Position numbers and translations under genes: made by a program. A DNA stretch of 64,000 nucleotides from the NCBI RefSeq assembly GCF_023073355.1, contig NZ_JADPJI010000005.1, forward strand, positions 2,108,001 to 2,172,000. The letters run 5' to 3'. This DNA is from Bradyrhizobium sp. 199 (GTDB lineage Bacteria; Pseudomonadota; Alphaproteobacteria; Rhizobiales; Xanthobacteraceae). Position 1 is the first letter of the stretch, and every line of letters starts with the position of its first letter. The notes under the pieces were generated by a model. The model was not told the origin of the DNA and did no database searches. It saw nothing but the letters and a program-made list of their open reading frames with translations. Positions 24,937 through 33,511 of this stretch are shown piece by piece.

Positions 24937-25521
24937 TTATCTTAGACCGTCTTCGCCTTTGATCTCCGCAACCGTCAGCCCGCCGACGCGCGGCAAAGGA
25001 CGGCCGCTGTCGGTGACGGCGACCGCGACCATGATCTCGTTGGCGCGCGGCGCGTCGTTGATCTGTACTTCCATGCCGTCGAAATGGCTACGCACGAAGG
25101 CTGCGTCCTTGTGACCGAGGGGAATATCGAGCGTGGTGCCGGGCCCGCTGCGCTTCTTCGACGATGGAATCAGCGCGGCACCCTTGGTCAGCACCTTACG
25201 CACTGGCGCGCCCATCTTCGGGTGAAGGATCGCGGCCGCATGTTCCAGCTCGCCGTTCTCGCCGACGGCCGCGGCCTTGCCGTAGCTCTGCGCCTTGGAA
25301 CCGTCGATGCCGAGAGCCGCCACCGCACGCTTCGACAGGAGCTCGCCCAGCTCCTCGCCGATCGCGATCAGCGGCGAGAGGTCCTCGACATATTTTCCGG
25401 CAAAGGGATTTTCGATCACGGCGATGGCCGCGGCACGCCGGGTCGGCGGCGAGACCGGGCGCCCCATCTCCATCTGCGTCTCTTCGACGACGGTGACGAT
25501 CTTGCGGATGATCGCGCTCAT
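24937..25521 (-). CDS. PF06684 (amino acid synthesis family, DUF1185) protein
   Basis: This 194-residue protein begins IRKIVTVVEETQMEMGRPV and carries IAVIENPFAGKYVEDLSPL, the core signature of PF06684. The rest includes HPKMGAPVRKVLTKGAALIPS and PLGHKDAAFVRSHFDG. The family name reflects an old guess; its reaction is unknown to me. Here it is held between the ApbE-like gene and livK in the nicotinate operon, 26 bases after the former. A role in handling a pathway intermediate, for example isomerisation or hydrolysis of a small cyclic amide or aldehyde acid, is possible but unproven. Confidence 0.85.
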   Translation of the reverse strand: MSAIIRKIVTVVEETQMEMGRPVSPPTRRAAAIAVIENPFAGKYVEDLSPLIAIGEELGELLSKRAVAALGIDGSKAQSYGKAAAVGENGELEHAAAILHPKMGAPVRKVLTKGAALIPSSKKRSGPGTTLDIPLGHKDAAFVRSHFDGMEVQINDAPRANEIMVAVAVTDSGRPLPRVGGLTVAEIKGEDGLR

Positions 25522-25547
25522 GATTGTGTCCTCAGGCTCTTTCCTGC

Positions 25548-26444
25548 TCAGGCATGAACCGCATTCTCCAGCTGACGCGGGTGCGCTTCCTGCCGCTGAA
25601 TATCTTTCGGTCCGATGACAAGCATATCACCACAAAGCTGCAATACGGCACCCTCGATCAATCCGCGATCGAACAATCGGCGTGCACATTCCGCGCCAGA
25701 TTCGAGGGCCGCCGCGATCTCGTTGTGCGACAACGCGCCGACGTCGCGGGTGACGAGACGTGGGCCGAGATCGCTGTCGGGCTGAAGCTCGCTGGCCGGC
25801 TTCCGAATGACGGCAGGATGTCCCGGCAGATCCACGGCATTGGCTATGACCGTCGCCGCCGCATCGGCTTGTGATGCCGTTGCGGCCAGCACCGTCACCG
25901 CGTCGGCAATCCCGAGCGAAAAGCTGCGGCCATGGCGCCCGCTGGTCGCGACGCCCCGCACCGGGTCATCCGAATCGACCCTCAAAGTTCGCATCACGCC
26001 GGCACGATCCGGGCGATCCATCAGGCCAATCGAAAAATGCTCGCCCCTGCCAAGGTGGAGCGCGATGTCGCCCCCGTTGTTGACATAGGCCTGATCAAGC
26101 GTCGCCGCACCCAGCATTGCGCCGAGAATCTCCTCCGCAACAGCGCCGGCAACGGCGGCCATCGGCGTGATGAAGCAACCGGCAGTAAAGGGCGCGACTG
26201 CGGCGTGCATCCGGCGCGCCACCACGCCTCTCAGCGAGGTCCGCCCTTCAGCGGCAGCGCGCAGCTCTGGCAGCTCTGCACAGAGCTCGTCGAGCAACCC
26301 GGTGAACCGGTGCGCCGCAGCCTCGTAAGCCGTGCGCACCGCGTCCGCACGCCCCCTCGCCTCAACGATCAAGTCGATCGGTCCATCCTGCAAATGCAGC
26401 CGCCGGGCATCAGACAGCAATGCGATTTGCGGGAGCCTGGTCAT
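25548..26444 (-). CDS. UPF0280 protein, ApbE-like; candidate flavin transferase
   Basis: This 298-residue protein resembles ApbE: the VNNGGDIALHL strand-loop (about residues 120-130), GVATSGRHGRSFSLGIADAVTVLAATASQ-type motif (about 163-192) and a following ADAAATVIANAV helix match the FAD-binding and Asp-metal parts of ApbE flavin transferases, which attach FMN to Ser or Thr of a partner. It overlaps the 6-hydroxynicotinate reductase gene by ATGA. The Eubacterium reductase is reported to carry covalently bound flavin, so modification of that partner is an attractive role; it is inferred. No leader peptide is seen. Confidence 0.75.
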   Translation of the reverse strand: MTRLPQIALLSDARRLHLQDGPIDLIVEARGRADAVRTAYEAAAHRFTGLLDELCAELPELRAAAEGRTSLRGVVARRMHAAVAPFTAGCFITPMAAVAGAVAEEILGAMLGAATLDQAYVNNGGDIALHLGRGEHFSIGLMDRPDRAGVMRTLRVDSDDPVRGVATSGRHGRSFSLGIADAVTVLAATASQADAAATVIANAVDLPGHPAVIRKPASELQPDSDLGPRLVTRDVGALSHNEIAAALESGAECARRLFDRGLIEGAVLQLCGDMLVIGPKDIQRQEAHPRQLENAVHA

Positions 26445-27898
26445 GACCGGGGTCCCGGAATCGGGTTCTGCCAGGGCAATTGCCTGATATCATCGCCGCC
26501 CTGCACCTCTGAGAGCGGCTTCACGTAATCCATGTGCCCGCCGAGCGCGGCATAGTCGGACAGCTTCATCGTGAACTCGATCGGCGCGACCAGCGCCGGG
26601 GTCGGCACATAGCCGAACGCGCCCGCCGGCATCTGCGTCACATCGACCATGTAGGTAATGCCGCCGCCTGGCCAGACATAAACCGGCGCACCGCCACTGG
26701 TGACGCGCGTCAACGCGTCCTTGACCGAGCGCGTCAGCCGCACCGGATTGTCGGTGACACCAGCACGTAGCGAGCCGCCGGCGCCCGCCATGAACAACAC
26801 CGTGCACAGCGCCGGCTCGCAATTCTCCTGGATGCGCTGGACCGAGAATTTCAGCTCGGCCGGCATCTCGGTCTCGACCGGCTTCAAGGCCTCGTCGAGC
26901 ACGTAGTAGGACGAATGCTCGCCCGTGGTGGAGACCATCAGCATGGTCAGGCCGGCTTTTGCCTCCGTGGCATCGAATGGCCCGAGGATCGCCAGCGGAT
27001 CGGAAATGTTGGTGCCGCCCCACCCGGTGCCGGGATCGGCGACCTGGAAATAGCGGCCGGGCGTGGAGCGCCGGCCCTTCATCTTGATGCCGGTGTCGGC
27101 GATGTCGAGCAGCTTGCCGGCCTGGTGCTCCGAGAGCACGCCGGTGATGTGGTCGTCGACCACGACGACCTCGTCGACCTTGCCGTGCCATTGCTTGGCG
27201 AACATGCCGATCGTTGCCGAGCCGCAGCCGACGCGCATGCGCTCTTCCTTCACGCCGTTGACGATCGGCGGCTGGCCGGCCTGCACCACCACGCTCGCAC
27301 CGCCGTCGATGGCCAGCTCCACCGCCTTGCAATTGGCGAGGTCCATCAGCGTGTCGCAGGTGATGCGGCCCTCCTTCTTGGAGCCGCCGGTCAGATGATG
27401 CACGCCGCCGAGCGAGAGCATCTGCGAGCCGTATTCGCTGGTGGTGACATGGCCTACCGCTTCGCCCTGCGCGCGCACAGTCGCCGTTTCCGGTCCGAGA
27501 TAGCGGTCGGTGTCGATCTTCACCTTGATGCCGCAATAGGAGAAGATGCCCTCGGTGACGACCGTCACCATGTCGACGCCTTCGACCTCCGCGGAGACGA
27601 TAAAGGGCGCCGGCTTGTAGTCGGGATAGGTGGTGCCCGCGCCGATCGCGGTGACGAAGGTCGAGGGTTCGTGGACGATCTTGCCGTCCCAATCTTCCGT
27701 GCGGCTGAACGGGACCAGCTTGCCACCATGTGAGACGGTGCGCTCAAGGATCACATGCGGATCGACGCGGACGAGCTTGCCCTCGTGATTGGCGTAACGG
27801 TCACAGGCCCCCGCCGCGCCCGGCTTGATGTAGCACATCACCGGACAAGCATCGCAGCGGATCTTGTCGATGGCGGCGCTCGTTGTTTCCATCACCAT
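26441..27898 (-). CDS. hnr: 6-hydroxynicotinate reductase
   Basis: This 485-residue enzyme reduces 6-hydroxynicotinate to 1,4,5,6-tetrahydro-6-oxonicotinate. An N-terminal iron-sulfur motif is formed by Cys15, Cys18, Cys22 and Cys32 (CDACPVMCYIKPGAAGAC). More Cys at 181, 190, 225, 360 and 365 could hold further clusters. GCGSAT (224-229) recalls the Ser/Thr acceptor motif of ApbE-modified flavoproteins, but lacks the leading Asp. The protein is cytoplasmic. It heads the eight-gene operon with a palindromic operator 25 bases upstream. A second ATG two codons in is an alternative start; no strong ribosome site is seen for either. Confidence 0.88.
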   Translation of the reverse strand: MVMETTSAAIDKIRCDACPVMCYIKPGAAGACDRYANHEGKLVRVDPHVILERTVSHGGKLVPFSRTEDWDGKIVHEPSTFVTAIGAGTTYPDYKPAPFIVSAEVEGVDMVTVVTEGIFSYCGIKVKIDTDRYLGPETATVRAQGEAVGHVTTSEYGSQMLSLGGVHHLTGGSKKEGRITCDTLMDLANCKAVELAIDGGASVVVQAGQPPIVNGVKEERMRVGCGSATIGMFAKQWHGKVDEVVVVDDHITGVLSEHQAGKLLDIADTGIKMKGRRSTPGRYFQVADPGTGWGGTNISDPLAILGPFDATEAKAGLTMLMVSTTGEHSSYYVLDEALKPVETEMPAELKFSVQRIQENCEPALCTVLFMAGAGGSLRAGVTDNPVRLTRSVKDALTRVTSGGAPVYVWPGGGITYMVDVTQMPAGAFGYVPTPALVAPIEFTMKLSDYAALGGHMDYVKPLSEVQGGDDIRQLPWQNPIPGPRS

Positions 27899-27922
27899 GT
27901 GAGAAGCCGGCGGATCGCGGTT

Positions 27923-27941
27923 ATCATTCGTATACGAACGA
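27923..27941. promoter_or_regulatory. Nicotinate-regulon operator upstream of 6-hydroxynicotinate reductase
   Basis: ATCATTCGTATACGAACGA contains the perfect 12-base palindrome TTCGTATACGAA (27927-27938). It is 25 bases before the reductase start and therefore in a good position to block the promoter. The site at 17503 in front of the enamidase matches it at 17 of 19 bases. Confidence 0.72.
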
Positions 27942-28077
27942 TGGTGCGCGCGCTCCCGATGGCTGTCAAGCGGCGGTGCAGCGCAAAAGATGCTGCTGCC
28001 GTATAAAACCTCACTTGCCTATCCGCCCTGTCCACAAAGAAGGCAGTCGCGTTGCAGTGCGGGATGCCCGGCTTGCA

Positions 28078-28093
28078 CGTTTGTGTACAAACG
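28078..28093. promoter_or_regulatory. Palindromic operator upstream of nicA
   Basis: CGTTTGT-GT-ACAAACG has perfect 7-base arms. It ends 52 bases before the nicA start. It agrees with the CATTCGTATACGAACG site of the divergent operon at 12 of 16 positions, so both may bind the same MarR protein. Confidence 0.62.
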
Positions 28094-28145
28094 GTATCGT
28101 CGCGACGATGATTTGGCAGCAGTTGCCGCGGGCTTGGGAGCGAGG

Positions 28146-28628
28146 ATGATGCAGGCACCGATCCGCCTCACCGTGAACGGCAGCATCCACGAGATCGCTG
28201 CGGGACCAGAGACGCCGCTGCTTTACGTGCTGCGCAACGATCTCGCGCTGAACGGCCCGAAATACGGCTGCGGTCTCGGCGAATGCGGCACCTGCACTGT
28301 CCTGATCGACGGGTCCGCAGCGCGCTCCTGCGTGATTCCCGTGAGCGGCTGCGCCGGCCGCGACATCGTGACGCTCGAAGGCCTCGGCACGCGCGACAAG
28401 CCCGATGTGGTGCAGCAGGCCTTCATCGACGAGCAGGCCGCCCAATGCGGCTACTGTCTCAACGGCATGATCATGACCACCAAGGCGCTGCTCGCGATCA
28501 ACCCGCGGCCGACCGAACAGGAGGCGCTGGCGGCGCTGCGCTACAATCTCTGCCGCTGCGGCACGCATTTGGAAATTCTGCGCGCCGTAATGCGCGCGTC
28601 GGGCCAGCTCACCGAGGCCGTGGATTGA
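28146..28628 (+). CDS. nicA: Nicotinate dehydrogenase, iron-sulfur subunit NicA
   Basis: This 160-residue small subunit of the xanthine-dehydrogenase family carries two [2Fe-2S] clusters. The plant-type cluster is held by CGLGECGTCTVLIDG plus a later Cys; the second by CGYCLNGM and the paired CRCGTH. With NicB it hydroxylates nicotinate at C6, passing electrons to cytochrome c. The frame is open further upstream but the ATG preceded by GGAGCGAGG gives the usual NicA length of about 157-161 residues. Its stop overlaps the nicB start (TGATG). Confidence 0.92.
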   Translation: MMQAPIRLTVNGSIHEIAAGPETPLLYVLRNDLALNGPKYGCGLGECGTCTVLIDGSAARSCVIPVSGCAGRDIVTLEGLGTRDKPDVVQQAFIDEQAAQCGYCLNGMIMTTKALLAINPRPTEQEALAALRYNLCRCGTHLEILRAVMRASGQLTEAVD

Positions 28629-31600
28629 TGGCCTCCCCTGTTTCGAACGGAGCTGAGCGGCAATCCGGTTCGCTCGTCGTCGTCCGCACCGTAGACGAGG
28701 TCACATCCGAGACCTTCGTGCGGATCACTGCGGACGGATCGGTCACGGCCTATAACGGCCATGTGGATCTTGGCACCGGCATCCGCACCGCCCTCGGGCA
28801 GATCGTCGCCGAGGAGTTGGATGTGTCCTTTGCGCGCGTCGTGATCGTGCTCGGCGACACGGCAGTCGTGCCGAACCAGGGTGCGACGATCGCGAGCGAG
28901 ACCATCCAGATCACCGCCGTCCCCCTGCGCAAGGCCGCCGCGCAAGCGCGTCACTTTTTGATCGCGCGCGCGGCCGAACGGCTCGAACTGCCGGCCGCCG
29001 ACCTCAGGATCGAAGACGGCCTCGTTCGCGGGCACGACAATCGCAGCGTCAGCTATGGCGAGCTGATCGCTGGCGAGACTATTCGTCTCGAGCTTTCCGA
29101 GGACGTCACCGTCAAGGCCGTCGGCGATTACGCCATCGTCGGCCAGTCGGTGCCCCGCGTCGACCTGCCGGGCAAAGCCACCGGTGAGCTGACCTTTGTG
29201 CACGATATCCGCGTATCAGGCATGCTGCACGGCCGTGTGGTGCGCCCGCCCTATGCCGGTGTCGATGCCGGCCCGTTCGTCGGCACCAGCCTGATCGCGG
29301 TCGATGAATCCTCGGTACGCGACGTCCCCGGAATCATCGCCGTGGTGCGCATCGGCGATTTCGTCGGTGTCGTCGCCGAGCGCGAGGAGAATGCGATCCG
29401 CGCGGCGGAACAGCTCAAGGTGAGCTGGAAGCCGACGCCTGATCTCACCGATCTCTCCGACGTCGAGACCGCGCTGCGCGCCAATCCGTCGACGCCGCGC
29501 ACGCTGATCGACAAGGGCGACGTTGACGCGGCGATCTCAGGCGCGGCCAAGCCGATGCAGCGCACCTACGTCTGGCCATATCAGATGCATGCCTCGATCG
29601 GCCCGTCCTGTGCGGTCGCGGATTTTCAGGACGGCAATATCCGGGTGTGGTCGGGCACGCAGAACCCGCATGTGCTGCGCAGCGACCTGGCGCTGCTGAT
29701 CGAGCGTCCCGAGAGCGAGATCGAGGTCATCAGGTTGGAGGCCGCCGGCTGCTACGGCCGCAACTGCGCCGACGATGTCAGCGCTGATGCCCTGTTGCTC
29801 TCGCGGGCAGTCGGCCGACCCGTGCGCGTGCAGCTGACGCGGGAGCAGGAGCACGCCTGGGAGCCCAAGGGCACGGCGCAGCTCATCGATGTCAATGGCG
29901 GGCTCGATGCCAGCGGCGGCATTGCCGGTTACGACCTCGCCACGCGCTATCCTTCGAACGCCGCACCGACGCTGGCGCTGCTGCTCACCGGCCGTATCTC
30001 GCCCGATCCCGCCGTGCTCCAGATGGGCGACCGCACCGCGATCCCGCCTTATGACTACGATCATATGCGCATCGTCGCCCACGACATGGCACCGATCGTG
30101 CGCGCCTCCTGGTTTCGCGGAGTCTCGGCGCTGCCGAACACCTTTGCGCACGAATCCTACATCGACGAGGCCGCGACCGAGGCCGGCGTCGACCCGATCG
30201 AATATCGCCTGCGTTACCTGAAAGACCAGCGCGCGGTCGACCTCGTCAATGCAGTCGCCGAGCGCGCCGGCTGGACGCCGCGCCCGGTTCGCGAGGAGAA
30301 GGGCGGCGAAATCGTGCACGGCCGCGGCTTTGCCTATGCGCTCTACGTCCACAGCAAATTTCCCGGCTATGGCGCGGCGTGGTCCGCGTGGGTCGCCGAC
30401 GTCGCCGTGAACAAATCGACCGGCGACGTCAGCGTCACGCGCGTGGTTGCGGGCCAGGATTCCGGCCTGATGATCAATCCGGATGGCGTGCGCCACCAGA
30501 TCCACGGCAACGTCATCCAGTCCACCAGCCGCGCGCTGATGGAGGAGGTCTCGTTCGAGCGCGGCGCGGTGGCGGCACGCGAATGGGGCGCCTATCCGAT
30601 TATCCCCTTCCCCGATTTGCCCAAGATCGACGTGCTGATGCTACCGCGTCAGGACCAGCCGCCGCTCGGCGTCGGCGAGTCCGCCTCAGTGCCGAGCGCG
30701 GCGGCGATTGCGAACGCGATCTTCGATGCCACCGGCGTTCGCTTTCGCGAGCCACCGTTCACGCCCGAACGCATCCTGAGGGGCTTGCACGCCGGAGCAT
30801 CGCCGGTACCGCAGGCTCTGCCCGCACCCGCTCCCCAAAAGTCGTCCCGCATCTGGGAGAATCCGTTCGCCAAGCGCGCCGGCCTCTTCGCGGCGGTTGC
30901 GGCCGTTTGTACCGCCGCGGTCGGCATCGGCGCGGCGCTTTTGCCGGGGCGCGCGATTGCACCGATCGCACGCCCCGACGCATCGGTCTATTCCGCGGCG
31001 ACCATCGCGCGCGGCCAGCAGCTTGCCGCGCTCGGCAATTGCGCGGAGTGCCACACCACGATCAATGGTGTGCTCAATGCCGGGGGCCGGGCGTTGGAGA
31101 CGCCGTTCGGCATCATCCACAGCACCAACATCACGCCCGACGTCGAGACCGGCATCGGGGCGTGGTCGTATCCCGCCTTCGAGCGCGCGATGCGCGACGG
31201 GTTGCATCGCGACGGACGGCAGCTCTACCCCGCTTTTCCCTACACGCATTTCGCCAAGACCAGCGAGGCCGACCTGCAGGCGCTGTACGCCTATCTGATG
31301 GCGCAGCCTGCGGTGCGCGTGACGGCGCCGGCGAACGAGTTCGCCTTCCCGTTCAATCTGCGCCCGCTGCTTGCAGGCTGGAACGCGCTTTTCCATCAGA
31401 CAAAAGAGTTCAAGCCCGATCCGGCCAAATCCGAGGTTTGGAATCGCGGCGCCTATCTCGTCGAGAGTCTCGGCCATTGCAGCGGCTGCCACTCGCCGCG
31501 CAACGCGCTCGGCGCCGAGCAGCGCGAATCGTATCTGGCCGGCGGCTTTGCCGAGGGCTGGGAAGCGCCGCCGCTGACCTCGCTCTCGCATGCGCCGATC

Positions 31601-32152
31601 CCCTGGAGCGAGGACGAACTGTTCACTTATTTGCGCATCGGCCATTCACGCTATCACGGCGTTGCCGCCGGCCCGATGGCGCCTGTAGTCAGGGACCTCA
31701 AAGCCTTGCCCGATCAGGACATCCGCGCGATGGCGATCTATCTCGGCTCATTCAACGACAGCACAGCCGAGGCGCCGGACGCGCTTGCGGCACGGCTCGA
31801 AAGCGCGACCCAGGTCACCGTCGCCTCTTCCACCGGCGCGCGCCTCTATCAGGGCGCCTGCGCCGTCTGCCACGAGGTCGGCGGCCTGCCGCTGTTCGGC
31901 AGTCGGCCCTCGCTCGCGCTCAACAGCAATCTGCACAGCGCCAAGTCGGACAATCTCGTGCAGATCATTCTGCACGGCGTCACCGGGCCCGTGTCGAGCG
32001 ATCTCGGCTACATGCCCGCCTTCAAGGGCAGCATGAGCGATGCGCAAATCGCGGAACTCGTCACCTTCCTGCGCAGGCAGTTCGCGCCGGACAAGCCGGC
32101 ATGGACCGATGTACGCGAGACGATCGCGCGCGCGCGGACCTCAACTCGCTAG
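28628..32152 (+). CDS. nicB: Nicotinate dehydrogenase, molybdenum and cytochrome c subunit NicB
   Basis: This is a 1174-residue fusion. Residues 1 to about 720 are the molybdopterin-binding aldehyde oxidase-type domains (VDLGTGIRTALGQIVAEEL; GVGESASVPSAAAIANAIF near the end). A hydrophobic segment (LFAAVAAVCTAAVGIGAALL) follows, then three cytochrome c domains with CxxCH haem sites at residues 805, 951 and 1078 (CAECH, CSGCH, CAVCH). This matches Pseudomonas NicB in plan and length. Electrons from nicotinate hydroxylation go through the haems to the respiratory chain, probably at the outer face of the membrane. Confidence 0.93.
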   Translation: MASPVSNGAERQSGSLVVVRTVDEVTSETFVRITADGSVTAYNGHVDLGTGIRTALGQIVAEELDVSFARVVIVLGDTAVVPNQGATIASETIQITAVPLRKAAAQARHFLIARAAERLELPAADLRIEDGLVRGHDNRSVSYGELIAGETIRLELSEDVTVKAVGDYAIVGQSVPRVDLPGKATGELTFVHDIRVSGMLHGRVVRPPYAGVDAGPFVGTSLIAVDESSVRDVPGIIAVVRIGDFVGVVAEREENAIRAAEQLKVSWKPTPDLTDLSDVETALRANPSTPRTLIDKGDVDAAISGAAKPMQRTYVWPYQMHASIGPSCAVADFQDGNIRVWSGTQNPHVLRSDLALLIERPESEIEVIRLEAAGCYGRNCADDVSADALLLSRAVGRPVRVQLTREQEHAWEPKGTAQLIDVNGGLDASGGIAGYDLATRYPSNAAPTLALLLTGRISPDPAVLQMGDRTAIPPYDYDHMRIVAHDMAPIVRASWFRGVSALPNTFAHESYIDEAATEAGVDPIEYRLRYLKDQRAVDLVNAVAERAGWTPRPVREEKGGEIVHGRGFAYALYVHSKFPGYGAAWSAWVADVAVNKSTGDVSVTRVVAGQDSGLMINPDGVRHQIHGNVIQSTSRALMEEVSFERGAVAAREWGAYPIIPFPDLPKIDVLMLPRQDQPPLGVGESASVPSAAAIANAIFDATGVRFREPPFTPERILRGLHAGASPVPQALPAPAPQKSSRIWENPFAKRAGLFAAVAAVCTAAVGIGAALLPGRAIAPIARPDASVYSAATIARGQQLAALGNCAECHTTINGVLNAGGRALETPFGIIHSTNITPDVETGIGAWSYPAFERAMRDGLHRDGRQLYPAFPYTHFAKTSEADLQALYAYLMAQPAVRVTAPANEFAFPFNLRPLLAGWNALFHQTKEFKPDPAKSEVWNRGAYLVESLGHCSGCHSPRNALGAEQRESYLAGGFAEGWEAPPLTSLSHAPIPWSEDELFTYLRIGHSRYHGVAAGPMAPVVRDLKALPDQDIRAMAIYLGSFNDSTAEAPDALAARLESATQVTVASSTGARLYQGACAVCHEVGGLPLFGSRPSLALNSNLHSAKSDNLVQIILHGVTGPVSSDLGYMPAFKGSMSDAQIAELVTFLRRQFAPDKPAWTDVRETIARARTSTR

Positions 32153-33117
32153 GTGTGCTTCTTCACGTCCACCGGCGGAGTACCGTGGGTGTGGAACGAT
32201 TCGATCGTCTTCAAGCCCCAAGCCTGGCCCTTCTTGCGCTCCTCCTCGGTCCACACGATCGGTTTCCAGTCGGGCGCGAGGATGAGACGCGCGCCGGCAT
32301 TGGCGACTTCGACGCGGTTGCCGCCGGGCTCGTAGACGTAGAGGAAGAAGGTCTGCTGGATCGCGTGCTTGTGCGGGCCGGTCTCGATATGGATGCCATT
32401 TTCCAGGAAGATGTCGGCGGCGCGCAGAATCTCCTCGCGGCTGTCGAGCGCGTAGGTGACATGGTGAAAGCGGCCCGGCGTGCCGGAATGATCGAGCGAA
32501 TAGGCGAAATCGTAGCTCTTGTTCGACATGGTCAGCCACATCGCCGCTTCCCTTCCGTCGTTGAGCACGATCTGCTCGGTGAGACGGCAGCCAAGGTAAT
32601 TCTCGAAGAACTCGCGGTTGGCCTTGATGTCGACGGCGAGGCAGTTGAGATGATCGAGGCGGCGGACGTTGACGCCGCGCGCGGGGAAGCGCTGGGCCTG
32701 GTTCTTCAGGGCCGGCTTCAGCTCGGGCGGCGCCTGATACCATTCGGTCTCGTAATAGAGCTCGACGATGTGACCGTCGGGGTCACGGCAGCGGAAGGTC
32801 GGCCCCTGCCCCATGTCGCCGTCGATCCAGCCGATATCGAAGCCGGATCCCTTCAGCGCAGCGACGCGGCGCTCCAGCGCCTGCGGGCTGCGCGCGCGCA
32901 GCGCCATGTGCTCCATGCCTGAAGTCTTCGATGCCGTCAGCTTGAGCGAATAGCGCTCGTAATCGTCCCAGCCCCGCAAATAGACCGACTCACCCTTTTG
33001 TCCGCTGACGGTCATGCCCATGACGTCGACAAAGAATTTCAGGCTCTCGTCGGGCTTGGGCGTCAGCAGCTCCATATGGCCGAGATGAGCAAGATCGAGG
33101 ATCGGTTCGGGCTGCAT
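32149..33117 (-). CDS. Type I extradiol ring-cleavage dioxygenase (catechol 2,3-dioxygenase-like)
   Basis: This 322-residue protein has two vicinal-oxygen-chelate domains. The C-terminal one carries the Fe(II) ligands: His in LDHLNCLAVD, His in FHHVTYALD and Glu in GNRVEVANAG. LGHMELLTPKPDESLKFFVDVMG opens the non-metal N-terminal domain. It should cleave a catechol-type ring next to the hydroxyl pair. The start follows GGAGGAAAG. A 20-base palindrome almost identical to the TetR site at 10862 lies 107 bases upstream, tying it to the pyrone-dicarboxylate operon. Its stop shares a CTAG with that of nicB, which converges on it. Confidence 0.85.
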   Translation of the reverse strand: MQPEPILDLAHLGHMELLTPKPDESLKFFVDVMGMTVSGQKGESVYLRGWDDYERYSLKLTASKTSGMEHMALRARSPQALERRVAALKGSGFDIGWIDGDMGQGPTFRCRDPDGHIVELYYETEWYQAPPELKPALKNQAQRFPARGVNVRRLDHLNCLAVDIKANREFFENYLGCRLTEQIVLNDGREAAMWLTMSNKSYDFAYSLDHSGTPGRFHHVTYALDSREEILRAADIFLENGIHIETGPHKHAIQQTFFLYVYEPGGNRVEVANAGARLILAPDWKPIVWTEEERKKGQAWGLKTIESFHTHGTPPVDVKKHT

Positions 33118-33223
33118 GCTTTCCTCCAAGGCGTGGCTTGCGATCCGCTGGTCCGGATCGCGCAATCGGGCTCAGGCTGCAACCGGCTCACGCGCCGGTG
33201 GGCGGCACTGAGGACGCCGGCCT

Positions 33224-33243
33224 ATTTGTACTAATGTACAAAT
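33224..33243. promoter_or_regulatory. Palindromic operator upstream of the extradiol dioxygenase
   Basis: ATTTGTAC-TAAT-GTACAAAT has perfect 8-base arms around a 4-base centre. It shares both arms (TTTGTAC/GTACAAA) and spacing with the palindrome between tetR and the Bug gene at 10862. It lies 107 bases from the dioxygenase start and 269 from the divergent gene. A second site for the TetR protein is likely. Nothing else is recognised in the 394-base gap. Confidence 0.72.
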
Positions 33244-33511
33244 GATTAGGTGCAGTCAACAAACGCGCCGGGGCGCTGAGATCGAATGACGCGCCAACGA
33301 AGATGACAATCGTCCCCCTGACCGGTCGACCGAGTGGCTGAATGGTAAAATCTTCCTTAACCACTTCTGGGCTCGCCGGACCGTGAAAAAGCAGCATTTT
33401 GCGGCCATTCCTGCCCGAAAGTATGCATTTGGAACAAACCTTGGAGCCGAATTGTCACGGATTTAATGAACCGCCGGCGCCTGCCGCTTAACCGTTTGTC
33501 CAGCGACGGCC

